From a virus: a stretch of 39,038 nucleotides of DNA. The notes beneath the pieces are model-generated. The model ran no database searches. It had not been told where the DNA came from and saw only the letters and a program-made list of their open reading frames with translations. The stretch lies in IMG/VR virus record IMGVR_UViG_3300021403_000030, positions 1-39,038 of that record; one strand, written 5' to 3'. This document shows positions 8,667 through 14,663 of this stretch, in pieces (the first letter of the stretch is position 1; each line of letters starts with the position of its first letter). The position numbers and the translations under genes are program-made.

Positions 8667-8842
8667 TTTTGTAGGTTTAGTGCATCTTCTGAACTAATAC
8701 CAAAATCTCCCAGCCAAGATTCAAGAGTTATGACAGGATCGTCGTAATTTGGCTCGCCATCATCATCTAGCCAATATTCATCGCCATTTTCGTCACGATA
8801 GTATTCAGCACCATCGTCCATACTATATATTCCACTTTCCAT
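8651..8842 (-). CDS. small acidic protein (63 aa)
   Basis: An unknown protein dominated by D, E, Y and G, with no basic patch, as in acidic DNA-mimic-like phage proteins; that role is only a possibility. I chose ATG 8842 (AGGA six to seven bases upstream), since the codon before it is TTG. The gene directly follows a Cys-rich gene, with three bases between that gene's stop and this start. Confidence 0.6.
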   Translation of the reverse strand: MESGIYSMDDGAEYYRDENGDEYWLDDDGEPNYDDPVITLESWLGDFGISSEDALNLQKTIIG

Positions 8843-8845
8843 CAA

Positions 8846-9043
8846 CTATCCTTTAAAATTATCTTCTACTTTATCAATCTCTTCTAACAAACACGCACAA
8901 GAAATTGGAACCGTTGGAGATTCGCAGAAATCACACACGGCAATCAAACTACCCTTATAATTTGCTATCATAAATAAATCACACTCGCATTTTGCGCACA
9001 TATATTGCTGACACATTTCAGATGATGGGAATTCGATAATCAT
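8846..9043 (-). CDS. small cysteine-rich, probable zinc-binding protein (65 aa)
   Basis: Two CxxC pairs (CAKC near 18, CDFC near 39) and extra cysteines (ISCACLL) point to a zinc ribbon. An acidic helix ends the chain. The start is taken as ATG 9043, eight bases downstream of the small terminase stop; a TTG two codons earlier is also open. The function is unknown. Confidence 0.65.
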   Translation of the reverse strand: MIIEFPSSEMCQQYMCAKCECDLFMIANYKGSLIAVCDFCESPTVPISCACLLEEIDKVEDNFKG

Positions 9044-9051
9044 ATTCAACT

Positions 9052-9381
9052 TTAATCCGCCAACTTATCAATCAATTGTTCCACACGAGTCTCAAGCCGA
9101 GTCTTGTCCTCAGCATCCTTCTCACGCCAACGTCCACGAGTCTTAAGCCAAAAAATCTGAGCAGCAAGCTCATCGCCCTCAGTGGCTTTCTTGAATAGCT
9201 TATTAGCAACCATAGAATTAGCGTGAGTAACAGCAGTGTCTAGTTCAAAGCGGTAATGTTTAGCCAGTGTGTCTACGCAAATGCCAAGGTATAGAGCTAT
9301 ATCTTCTTGCGTAATGCCAAAAGATGTAAGCGCACATACCTTGCTGCGACTGGCGTCTGTGGGTTCATGCTTGGCTGTCAT
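9052..9381 (-). CDS. terminase small subunit-like protein (109 aa)
   Basis: The N-terminal half carries a helix-turn-helix (GITQEDIALYLGICVDTLAKHY), followed by an amphipathic helix with AATEGDELAA-like spacing and the end LKTRGRWREKD. This arrangement is common in small terminase (DNA-recognition) subunits of podoviruses. The reading frame stays open to 9525, but the upstream part overlaps another ORF that has a strong ribosome site. I therefore chose ATG 9381, 16 bases after that ORF's stop. As the first clear head gene of the late operon it would select DNA for packaging with the large subunit at 4268. Confidence 0.75.
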   Translation of the reverse strand: MTAKHEPTDASRSKVCALTSFGITQEDIALYLGICVDTLAKHYRFELDTAVTHANSMVANKLFKKATEGDELAAQIFWLKTRGRWREKDAEDKTRLETRVEQLIDKLAD

Positions 9382-9397
9382 CTTTATAATCCCGATG

Positions 9398-9580
9398 TCA
9401 AGCGCCAGCTTGCTTATTGCTTTTCTCGCCCCGCATATCGCCACCAGCTTCTCCTGGCTCACAATATTTAGGCTGCATACGATTTTGTTCTTCGACTCGT
9501 TTGCCGTAAGAGCTTTCAACACCATTATAGTGTGTGTTGCCCTCAGCAGAATCTTTAGATGTATAGTCCTTTACTTCCAT
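9398..9580 (-). CDS. first gene of the late transcript, small hydrophilic protein (60 aa)
   Basis: An unknown hydrophilic protein (G, E, K and N rich, one cysteine). It is called as real because AGGAGGG, the strongest ribosome site in the region, lies six bases upstream of its ATG, and its stop is 16 bases from the small terminase ATG. A competing longer frame for the terminase runs through the same DNA. Its position suggests the start of the late operon. Confidence 0.6.
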   Translation of the reverse strand: MEVKDYTSKDSAEGNTHYNGVESSYGKRVEEQNRMQPKYCEPGEAGGDMRGEKSNKQAGA

Positions 9581-9613
9581 TTTCTAACCCTCCTGGTTAT
9601 ATATAGAATAAGG

Positions 9614-9704
9614 GGAAATAACGGATTAGAACCGCCGCAGGACTCTTGGTTGTACCGCCCTTTATGGTAACGTAAGTCCACATCATAATGATGCTAAGTT
9701 TTCC
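9614..9704 (-). ncRNA. tRNA-like RNA candidate D in the late leader
   Basis: Read on the minus strand, GGAAA (9704-9700) can pair with TTTCC (9618-9614) as a short acceptor. Inside are a 5-bp hairpin CATCA/TGATG (9693-9681), a 5-bp stem GGACT/AGTCC (9679-9640) with an inner TACC/GGTA pair, and a T-arm-like hairpin GGCGG-TTCTAAT-CCGTT (9636-9620). The order copies a tRNA, but arm sizes do not and no anticodon arm is clear. It would lie in the 5' leader of the late transcript. Confidence 0.33.
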
Positions 9705-9733
9705 GCTTCTTATTAATTTCCCATTCTTAAAAT

Positions 9734-9761
9734 AGCATAATATGAATATAAATAAAAGCAA
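9734..9761 (-). promoter_or_regulatory. candidate late promoter
   Basis: On the minus strand TTGCTT (9761-9756) and TATGCT (9739-9734) are 16 bases apart, a fair match to sigma70 boxes. Transcription would start near 9727, run through tRNA-like element D and enter the late genes. Phage late promoters often need an activator; none was identified. Confidence 0.35.
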
Positions 9762-9780
9762 ATTAGAATTATTTAAAATA

Positions 9781-9833
9781 TATTAAAAATATATTAATAT
9801 AACTATTGCATTATAAATTATTTATGTTAATAT
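9781..9833 (+). promoter_or_regulatory. early promoter P1 with AT-rich upstream element
   Basis: TTGCAT (9806-9811) and TAATAT (9828-9833), 16 bases apart, lie about 40 bp before the first plus-strand gene. Eight bases upstream of the -35 box is the 17-mer TATTAAAAATATATTAA (9781-9797). The same 17-mer is found at the same distance from the -35 box of the promoter at 15110, which suggests a shared UP element or operator. Confidence 0.5.
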
Positions 9834-9874
9834 ATGTTTTGTAGATTACAGATAAATAACGAAAGGGGAAAAAA

Positions 9875-10078
9875 ATGAATATAGAAGATTTGCAGTTAAC
9901 ACAAAATGCTTACGTAACTGGCTCCTTAGAGACGCCATATTACGCTGCCCATGCTTTAGATAAAGACGGCAACGAATATGAGGTTAGATGGAAAATAATA
10001 TGTGATGACTTTGATAATTTAGAAGACGAATCAAATGCTTGTAATTGGGCCAAACCTTCTTCAATAACAAAATTATAA
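9875..10078 (+). CDS. first gene of the left early operon, hypothetical (67 aa)
   Basis: This protein is not recognised. It is acidic, with tyrosine and tryptophan residues and no membrane segment. GAAAGGGG precedes the ATG. It is the first gene after promoter P1 and therefore among the earliest made. Early first genes in phages often encode host-takeover or anti-defence factors, but nothing specific is visible. Confidence 0.7.
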   Translation: MNIEDLQLTQNAYVTGSLETPYYAAHALDKDGNEYEVRWKIICDDFDNLEDESNACNWAKPSSITKL

Positions 10079-10104
10079 ATAACTTAAAAGTGGGGAACAA
10101 GAAA

Positions 10105-10422
10105 ATGAAATCTAAACAAGAGTTAAAATACATACTCAATAATCATCCCAAATTGCGCTGGATGGACGATAAACCAGATTATTTTTACTTTAGGGGTTAT
10201 TATTCTTTGGAGCACGGAGAATATGCGCGCCCCAATTATAAAATCGTGCGATACAAAGATGGATGGGACATCAAGAGGTTTGATTATCACTATAACAATG
10301 ATTCTGCGTGCAGAATCAACCAGCAGGAGAAAGCTAATATATTAAGCGAGTGCTATTACAATCAAGAAATAGAACACCCAGAAGCTGACGAAGGATATGT
10401 AAATAACAAAAGTGGAGAATAG
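10105..10422 (+). CDS. hypothetical early protein (105 aa)
   Basis: An unknown hydrophilic protein rich in tyrosine, aspartate and asparagine, with the repeated pattern YxFRGYY / YKIVRYKDGW, which suggests beta strands. I chose ATG 10105 because GTGGGGAA lies upstream; the frame is open back to 10045 but that part overlaps the preceding gene. Confidence 0.68.
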   Translation: MKSKQELKYILNNHPKLRWMDDKPDYFYFRGYYSLEHGEYARPNYKIVRYKDGWDIKRFDYHYNNDSACRINQQEKANILSECYYNQEIEHPEADEGYVNNKSGE

Positions 10423-10425
10423 AAA

Positions 10426-10626
10426 ATGAAAATAGTCGCTGAAAATGACAAATACAAGGTTATGGACTGTAGAGGAACTAATTATTCTAGTAATTGGCAA
10501 TTACTAGAAATCACGAAGGATTATTGTAAAGGAGAAACCATTGGAGAATATCAGTACAAAAAAGATGCAATAGAGATGTTTAATAACTTAAGCATCAAAT
10601 ACGGAATTAAAAAGAGGAAAAAATAG
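10426..10626 (+). CDS. hypothetical early protein (66 aa)
   Basis: An unknown basic protein, with a lysine-rich C-terminal tail. It starts three bases after the preceding stop with GTGGAGAA upstream. The pattern KYKVMDCRG plus YKKDAIEMFNN is reminiscent of small phage proteins that end in an AIE-helix. Confidence 0.65.
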   Translation: MKIVAENDKYKVMDCRGTNYSSNWQLLEITKDYCKGETIGEYQYKKDAIEMFNNLSIKYGIKKRKK

Positions 10627-10652
10627 AAAATGAAATATGGGGAGCGTGGAAA

Positions 10653-10805
10653 ATGCCAATTATTATTGTAGTTCTAGTATTTTTTGTTCTGATGGGAGCC
10701 GTAATCTTTGAAAAAGAAACAATAACTGTGAAGGCCTGCAAAGAATTAAGATGCGACTGTAAATGCAGAGACCTAAATACTGCGGGAGAAAATAGAAAAT
10801 GTTAA
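10653..10805 (+). CDS. small membrane protein with Cys-rich tail (50 aa)
   Basis: One N-terminal hydrophobic helix (PIIIVVLVFFVLMGAVIF) is followed by a short tail with four cysteines (CKELRCDCKC) and a final cysteine. GGAGCG lies upstream. The stop overlaps the next ATG by seven bases. The helix could be a membrane anchor or uncleaved signal, with the cysteines outside. The function is unknown. Confidence 0.55.
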   Translation: MPIIIVVLVFFVLMGAVIFEKETITVKACKELRCDCKCRDLNTAGENRKC

Positions 10806-11113
10806 AAAATAAATACAATATCGGCAATACAGTGTGGTTTGTAGGTGACGGTGTATATCCATTAAAAATAAAAGAAGGATTAGTATTGCAAGTGAAAGGC
10901 GTAACTCAGCGGTTAAATTGCATAAGATGCATGGATGATGTCTTTGCTGATATACATTATGTAATTTATCCGATTTCTGTGAAAGAAAACGGAGAAAAGT
11001 ACTTATGTGAGGAAGACAATCATAATTTGTTTTGTGAATACGAATTATTCTTAACCAAGCAAGAAGCCATAGAATATCTACAACATCAAATTAATAAGCA
11101 ACGTGCCGTTTAA
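10799..11113 (+). CDS. hypothetical protein, IGNTVW / AIExLQ family (104 aa)
   Basis: This is an early-operon member of the same loose family as the late genes at 6309 and 7115. It opens with KYNIGNTVWF near residue 5, has beta-rich middle strands with a CxxC (CIRC), and ends in a helix FLTKQEAIEYLQHQI. The function is unknown. It overlaps the membrane-protein gene upstream by seven bases. Confidence 0.7.
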   Translation: MLKNKYNIGNTVWFVGDGVYPLKIKEGLVLQVKGVTQRLNCIRCMDDVFADIHYVIYPISVKENGEKYLCEEDNHNLFCEYELFLTKQEAIEYLQHQINKQRAV

Positions 11114-11138
11114 TAATTAAACTCAAAGGACTAATAAA

Positions 11139-11294
11139 ATGACAGTATGGATATTAAAGCAAAAACAATACGTGGACTGGGATGACTTAACAATATTTGC
11201 AAGCAAAGTTGATGCGCTAGATGAACTTACTTGCCTGCAAATAGATTTTCCACAAGGAGAATTTATCATACAAGAAATGGAGGTAGTTAAATGA
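11139..11294 (+). CDS. small hypothetical protein carrying the EMEVVK end module (51 aa)
   Basis: An unknown protein that begins MTVWILKQKQYV. Its second half, DELTCLQIDFPQGEFIIQ plus EMEVVK, is repeated as a separate 25-codon frame at 11864. The codons for EMEVV contain GGAGG, which serves as the ribosome site of the next gene, whose ATG overlaps this stop (ATGA). Confidence 0.6.
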   Translation: MTVWILKQKQYVDWDDLTIFASKVDALDELTCLQIDFPQGEFIIQEMEVVK

Positions 11295-11509
11295 CTGAGG
11301 ATTTGATACTTAAAGCAAAATTAGATACTTTAGACAAAATTGAGGAGTCAATTATGTTTTGGCAAAAAGTACAGAAAGCATGGGGAGAGAGTCTACTTAA
11401 ACGTAGAGTAGAAGATACAGAAATACACCACCTTAATGGTAGGCTGCGTTCTTACCAAGAAATTATTGGCATGCTAAGAGATTTAAGAAGGGAGGAAATA
11501 CAAAAATGA
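11291..11509 (+). CDS. hypothetical helical protein (72 aa)
   Basis: An unknown all-helical protein with charged heptads (DTLDKIEESIMFW, RRVEDTEIHHL). Its ribosome site lies inside the end of the upstream gene. The stop overlaps the Cro-like gene by four bases, and AGGGAGGAAA inside its own last codons serves that next start. Confidence 0.65.
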   Translation: MTEDLILKAKLDTLDKIEESIMFWQKVQKAWGESLLKRRVEDTEIHHLNGRLRSYQEIIGMLRDLRREEIQK

Positions 11510-11859
11510 CACCAGAAGATGTAAGAAAATATTACAGAACCCCATATAATATGCAAAAAGAAACAGGATTGTGGGGAGGTAACTTGTTCAATTGGATAAG
11601 GATGGGATTTGTCCCTGCTAGTGCTCAACAGGAAATTGAACAAATTACAAAGCACGCTCTTAAAGTAGGGCGTCCATTCTCAGACCCCATAAAAACTAAG
11701 GAAGCTGCAAAAAAATCTTTGAAAAGAAAATTACTGAAATTAACTAATGCTTTCATGGATAAATATTCTCCTTGCGATGCAGTACGTGGATTTCCCAATG
11801 CTGATTACGCTTTAATAGATGTTTTAGAAGAATGCTTATTAGAGCTTAAATATGGTTAA
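11506..11859 (+). CDS. Cro/YdaS-like regulator, copy 1 (117 aa)
   Basis: The N-terminal 50 residues (MTPEDVRKYY...NMQKETG...NLFNWIRMGFVP) align closely with the protein encoded at 14653-15057. They form a small Cro-like fold: a helix, a short turn and a recognition helix, then GFVPxxxQxExExIT. A separate helical C-terminal part of about 55 residues follows. It probably binds an operator in the early control region. Gene starts overlap on both sides in this operon. Confidence 0.68.
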   Translation: MTPEDVRKYYRTPYNMQKETGLWGGNLFNWIRMGFVPASAQQEIEQITKHALKVGRPFSDPIKTKEAAKKSLKRKLLKLTNAFMDKYSPCDAVRGFPNADYALIDVLEECLLELKYG

Positions 11860-11863
11860 ATAT

Positions 11864-11941
11864 ATGGACGAATTAACATGCTTGCAAATAGATTTCCCAG
11901 ACGAAGAGTATACTATACAAGAAATGGAGGTGGTTAAGTGA
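11864..11941 (+). pseudogene. 25-codon truncated copy of the EMEVVK module
   Basis: The frame begins MDELTCLQIDFP and ends EMEVVK, matching the second half of the gene at 11139-11294 (19 of 25 residues by eye), with the N-terminal half missing. As in the full copy, the GGAGG inside its last codons serves as the ribosome site of the next gene, whose GTG start overlaps the stop. It may persist only as a translation cassette. Confidence 0.55.
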
Positions 11942-12189
11942 ACTTAAATGATATAACGCTTTACGATCTCATGGCCGCAGACCATGATATTTGGATAACA
12001 CCTAATAAAAAATTCGGATTCGATATCCAAATAGATAACGAAGACGGGGAAACAATAATTGACGACAAGGGGCTACATCCCTTTGCCGTCGAGGGTTTTG
12101 CAAATATATGTAGAAGATTCTTAAACTTTTATGAATGCGCAAACGATAAAATAGAAAAAGGAGATTTTAAAAATGATGAAAAGAATTAA
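11938..12189 (+). CDS. hypothetical acidic protein (83 aa)
   Basis: An unknown acidic protein (D, N and I rich, with the start LNDITLYDLM). The start is GTG 11938, preceded by GGAGGTGG and overlapping the stop of the truncated module by four bases. It overlaps the following Cys/His gene by 17 bases. Confidence 0.65.
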   Translation: MNLNDITLYDLMAADHDIWITPNKKFGFDIQIDNEDGETIIDDKGLHPFAVEGFANICRRFLNFYECANDKIEKGDFKNDEKN

Positions 12190-12310
12190 ATGCTTATTTA
12201 AAGGACATAAATATGTGATGAGCTATATCATAGACTATCGCAGTCATTACCCATCAAGCAATGATAGATGTCAGTGTTGCCAAAAGACAAGAAAAAATTT
12301 AATTATCTAG
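12173..12310 (+). CDS. DUF1660-like small zinc-site protein (45 aa)
   Basis: The pattern [10 protein letters not shown] followed by CQCCQK matches the small phage family DUF1660 (a C...GH...CxxC arrangement that probably holds zinc). AGGAG lies nine bases before the first ATG. It is the last gene of the left early operon, and its end overlaps the opposing cold-shock gene by 12 bases. The function is unknown. Confidence 0.62.
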   Translation: MMKRIKCLFKGHKYVMSYIIDYRSHYPSSNDRCQCCQKTRKNLII

Positions 12311-12499
12311 ATGCACATTCTTTGCGACTGGGCCTTTAATGGCGGTCGCAGCATCAAATGTAACCACATCTTTTTCTTTCAAGCTCTTAAAACCATCAGA
12401 ATTTATTTCTTTGTAATGAACAAAATAATCCTTGCCCTGACTCTCGATAAATCCAAAACCTTTGGAGTCATTAAACCACTTTACAATACCTTTTTGCAT
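12299..12499 (-). CDS. cold-shock (CspA-type) protein (66 aa)
   Basis: A complete single cold-shock domain with RNP1 KGFGFI near residue 14 and RNP2 DYFVHY near 24, starting MQKGIVKWF as usual. It binds single-stranded RNA or DNA and acts as an RNA chaperone or antiterminator. AGGATGG precedes the ATG. The gene stands alone on the minus strand after a 100-base leader, downstream of the initiator-operon terminator and converging on the left early operon. Phage copies may aid phage mRNA translation; that is inferred. Confidence 0.93.
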   Translation of the reverse strand: MQKGIVKWFNDSKGFGFIESQGKDYFVHYKEINSDGFKSLKEKDVVTFDAATAIKGPVAKNVHLDN

Positions 12500-12603
12500 T
12501 TATTTGCCATCCTATGCTTAAAAATCAAATTTAACACGTCAAATTCAATCGAGATTCAATTTTCTAGTGTTACCCTATACGTTTGCCTATGGTTACAAAA
12601 ATA

Positions 12604-12631
12604 ATGCCTCTAAGAAGGAATTTAGAGGCAT
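12604..12631 (-). terminator. intrinsic terminator of the initiator operon
   Basis: Ten perfect base pairs (ATGCCTCTAA with TTAGAGGCAT, loop of eight) are followed on the minus strand by TATTTTTGT. It lies just after the stop of the 12638 gene and separates the initiator operon from the cold-shock gene. Confidence 0.85.
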
Positions 12632-12637
12632 CAACAT

Positions 12638-12850
12638 TTAGAAATCATTTACATAATCACACATTCCGTTATTCATCCACACTATCACAGCTGTTTCTAA
12701 GTATTCGGAATCTATGACGCCTGCCATTATATCTTCTTTGTCCTCAATGCTCAATAGCCTGCTAGAAATCAGCTTTGGAGAAACCCCAAGTTTCATCCCA
12801 ATTTTAAACAGCAACTGCTGACATTGGCGCTGCGTTAGCTGCATTTCCAC
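12638..12850 (-). CDS. hypothetical protein coupled to the initiator (70 aa)
   Basis: An unknown helical protein. The sequence LGVSPKLISSRLLSIEDKEDI suggests a small DNA- or protein-binding helical bundle. The start is a GTG at 12850 with GGAGA six bases upstream, 46 bases inside the end of the initiator gene, so the two are made together. In lambda the gene in this slot (P) loads the helicase, but the size and sequence here do not support that role directly. Confidence 0.65.
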   Translation of the reverse strand: MEMQLTQRQCQQLLFKIGMKLGVSPKLISSRLLSIEDKEDIMAGVIDSEYLETAVIVWMNNGMCDYVNDF

Positions 12851-13763
12851 AGAACTCTCCTTTTAATTTTCTAAAAGCCTCTTGAAAGCCTTTAAATCCT
12901 TCTCCAGTTGCCACAGCAGCAAATACCTGTTTAGCGGCTTGAGCCTCTTCCCTGTATTGTTTCTGTTTTTCTATGTGATCCAGTTCTTCTTTGTCTCGTA
13001 GTGATTGAGAAGTGATTCCGTTGTAGCCCTGAGGGATTAGCCATTTTCCTTCGCGTACTTTCTTTAGAAAAATATTTATGCGTTTGTTCACTGATTCGAA
13101 GCTTTTGTCTTTGTTAGTTTCAAATGCGTAGTAGATACCCTGATCAACAATCTCTTCTTCGAGAAAAATCTCTCTACTGACAACGATCTGTTCTATGTGG
13201 GTTTTAACAATTTGTTTGTCAGAAAAAACAGAAACAGGGGGTTTAACAGAGTTCCCTTGTTTTTGTTTTTTCTTGAAAACCTCTTGTAAAGACTCTTGTT
13301 TATATAAGTCTGCATATTGTGCAGTACCCTCTGCACGTGGTGCAGTACCCTCTGCATATTGTGCAGTAGATGGCAAATTTTGAGCAAAGTTATCCACAGG
13401 GTCTGAATGTGGTGCAGGGTTAATTTTTTGTTCGGGTTTAAAAAACCCATAGGTCTGAGAAACACTAAATATGTTGGTTTTGCCAAATTTGAAGTTATAA
13501 ATATTTGAGCGTTGGATTAAATAATGTTCGAACTCTAGTTCGTTTAGAACATCGTAAACTTTTCTTTCTGAGATTCCAGAAGAAAGCGCGAGATTTTTTA
13601 CAGTTATTTCAGTTTCATCTACTTCTCTTTTGAAACTAGTTAGCTTTCTAAGTTGCCCGTAAACTTTTAGTGCGTAGGGAGATAATTTATCAAATACAAT
13701 TTCATCAACTATTAAAAAACTAGTTTCTTTTGCGCGTCTGAACTTTACATTATCGTTTTGCAT
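12804..13763 (-). CDS. replication initiator, O/replisome-organiser type (319 aa)
   Basis: The N-terminal 110 residues form a winged-helix DNA-binding domain (SPYALKVYGQL, then TVKNLALSSGISERKVYDVLNEL), as in phage and plasmid initiators that bind repeated origin sites. The middle (residues 115-155) is a low-complexity stretch whose codons are themselves the origin iterons, as in lambda O. The C-terminal half is charged helix, probably for helicase recruitment. It is read after three small genes, and the leader contains an antisense RNA unit. No other replication origin protein is seen. Confidence 0.8.
   Translation of the reverse strand: MQNDNVKFRRAKETSFLIVDEIVFDKLSPYALKVYGQLRKLTSFKREVDETEITVKNLALSSGISERKVYDVLNELEFEHYLIQRSNIYNFKFGKTNIFSVSQTYGFFKPEQKINPAPHSDPVDNFAQNLPSTAQYAEGTAPRAEGTAQYADLYKQESLQEVFKKKQKQGNSVKPPVSVFSDKQIVKTHIEQIVVSREIFLEEEIVDQGIYYAFETNKDKSFESVNKRINIFLKKVREGKWLIPQGYNGITSQSLRDKEELDHIEKQKQYREEAQAAKQVFAAVATGEGFKGFQEAFRKLKGEFCGNAANAAPMSAVAV
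13310..13417. other. replication origin iterons inside the initiator gene
   Basis: Four copies of a 15-bp partly palindromic unit, CTG-N9-CAG with core CTGCA-N5-TGCAG, lie at 13310-13324, 13331-13345, 13352-13366 and, more diverged, 13403-13417. The first three are spaced exactly 21 bp apart, two helical turns, so an initiator would bind one face. The third and fourth are separated by a DnaA box. The layout is that of the lambda origin. Confidence 0.8.
13390..13398 (+). promoter_or_regulatory. DnaA box
   Basis: TTATCCACA is a perfect match to the DnaA 9-mer. It sits between the third and fourth iterons, so host DnaA probably helps open the origin. Confidence 0.72.
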
Positions 13764-13771
13764 GTTATAAT
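13744..13771 (+). promoter_or_regulatory. promoter for antisense RNA over the initiator leader
   Basis: TTTACA (13744-13749) and the perfect -10 box TATAAT (13766-13771) are 16 bases apart on the plus strand, overlapping the initiator start codon and reading away from the gene. Transcription would begin near 13778. Confidence 0.65.
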
Positions 13772-13777
13772 AACCTC

Positions 13778-13868
13778 GTTATGTATGTGCCCGTCTAAAG
13801 CACTATTAGGGATATCGACAAAGGACGGCTAATCCTTTGAAGTTGGGCATGATGCCCAAATTTATTTT
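13778..13868 (+). ncRNA. OOP/ctRNA-like antisense RNA (about 90 nt)
   Basis: Between a strong plus-strand promoter and an intrinsic terminator lies a predicted 90-base RNA antisense to the leader of the initiator mRNA. It folds into GTGC/GCAC (13787-13802), a 7-bp stem CAAAGGA/TCCTTTG with the 7-base loop CGGCTAA (13819-13839), and the terminator hairpin. The mRNA side of the loop reads TTAGCCG, which contains a YUNR U-turn motif typical of plasmid copy-control loops, and CTAAT in the leader can pair with it. It would limit initiator synthesis. Lambda OOP RNA has a similar place beside O. Confidence 0.6.
13843..13868 (+). terminator. intrinsic terminator of the antisense RNA
   Basis: TTGGGCA and TGCCCAA form a perfect 7-bp stem with a three-base loop, followed by TTTATTTTTT on the plus strand. 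Confidence 0.82.
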
Positions 13869-13885
13869 TTCATATATTTATTCTC

Positions 13886-13918
13886 TATGTGGGTACCCAC
13901 ATAATTCTTATGTAGGTA
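13886..13918. promoter_or_regulatory. palindromic operator with a second half-site
   Basis: TATGTGGGTACCCACATA (13886-13903) is a perfect 18-bp palindrome. A 9-of-10 match to its left arm, TATGTAGGTA, begins 23 bp further on (13909), about two helical turns away. The sites lie where a promoter for the initiator gene would be expected. The binding protein could be a Cro-like protein or the initiator itself. Confidence 0.5.
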
Positions 13919-13966
13919 GTAGTACATGATAACAACTCAGTATTATATTTCCTAGTACGGCCAACA

Positions 13967-13986
13967 GGTGACTATCAGAAGTCACC
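13967..13986. other. hairpin upstream of the initiator leader
   Basis: GGTGACT and AGTCACC form a 7-bp stem with a six-base loop, just after the stop of the 57-residue gene on the minus strand. No T run follows on either strand, so it is not a typical terminator. It may attenuate or protect RNA between the upstream genes and the initiator. Confidence 0.4.
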
Positions 13987-13995
13987 CACCTTGAT

Positions 13996-14169
13996 TTAAG
14001 ATTTTAATTCTTCTTTTATTTCATCAGCAAAATTAGTAAGAAATTCTGCTGCAACTGATAACTGTTCTGGACGAAAACAAAACATTCCGCCTCCTCTCTT
14101 TAAGACTTCGTCATATATTGAATTTGCCAGTTTAGTCAGTAGTTCCTCAGCTTTTTTATTAATATCCAT
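13996..14169 (-). CDS. hypothetical helical protein (57 aa)
   Basis: An unknown protein with two helices (KKAEELLTKLANSI, SVAAEFLTNFADEI) around a glycine turn (RGGGMF). GGGAGA precedes the ATG, and the start abuts the stop of the gene upstream. Confidence 0.62.
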   Translation of the reverse strand: MDINKKAEELLTKLANSIYDEVLKRGGGMFCFRPEQLSVAAEFLTNFADEIKEELKS

Positions 14170-14379
14170 TTAATCTCCCTCAAATGCATTACAAATTATA
14201 GTTATTACGCCAACTACAAAAGACATTCCAGCTAGGACGCATACAACAAAAGATAAATTTTCTCTCACAATGTCCGATAAATTCATTAATGAGCATAATA
14301 AACTTAACAAAAGAACAATAGAAAAAGATATTGCTGTAGTATATCTTAATGCTTTAACTGCCAATTTTCTATTTTTCAT
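14170..14379 (-). CDS. two-span membrane protein (69 aa)
   Basis: Two hydrophobic helices (about residues 16-34 and 43-63) flank a short polar loop, with a basic N-terminus, so both ends probably lie in the cytoplasm. It is an early gene next to the Cro-like regulator, which argues against a lysis role. A superinfection-exclusion role is possible but unproven. Confidence 0.65.
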   Translation of the reverse strand: MKNRKLAVKALRYTTAISFSIVLLLSLLCSLMNLSDIVRENLSFVVCVLAGMSFVVGVITIICNAFEGD

Positions 14380-14663
14380 GGTTTGGCCACCTTGGGGAAT
14401 AATATCCCAATTTTTTCATCTGATGATGAAAATAAATTGCCTTCATTATCTGTATATAGGCAGATAATACTTTTTCCTTTTTTGCCTTCCATTAATGTGG
14501 TAATATTAACCCATGTACCTCCGCTCTTGCCTTCCGTCTTAGTTCCATCCCCACCCTTGGAACAAACTGTATAATTACGGCCATCCTTTTCATTAAGAGA
14601 ATTTCCTTCTTTGGTATGAAAATACCAAATTTCATCTCCTACTTTTAAGTCTTTAATTTCCAT
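14376..14663 (-). CDS. hypothetical protein starting with KVGDEIWYF (95 aa)
   Basis: It opens with MEIKDLKVGDEIWYF, the same beta pattern as the other IGDxVW proteins of this phage, then is rich in G, K and T with no cysteine cluster. I chose ATG 14663 (AAGGAG upstream), which overlaps the Cro-like gene by 11 bases. The function is unknown. Confidence 0.65.
   Translation of the reverse strand: MEIKDLKVGDEIWYFHTKEGNSLNEKDGRNYTVCSKGGDGTKTEGKSGGTWVNITTLMEGKKGKSIICLYTDNEGNLFSSSDEKIGILFPKVAKP

Noticed and set aside
13309-13417. CRISPR-like array in the initiator gene
   Set aside because: The units are 15 bp, spaced 21 bp, palindromic, in frame in a gene and next to a DnaA box, so they are origin iterons.
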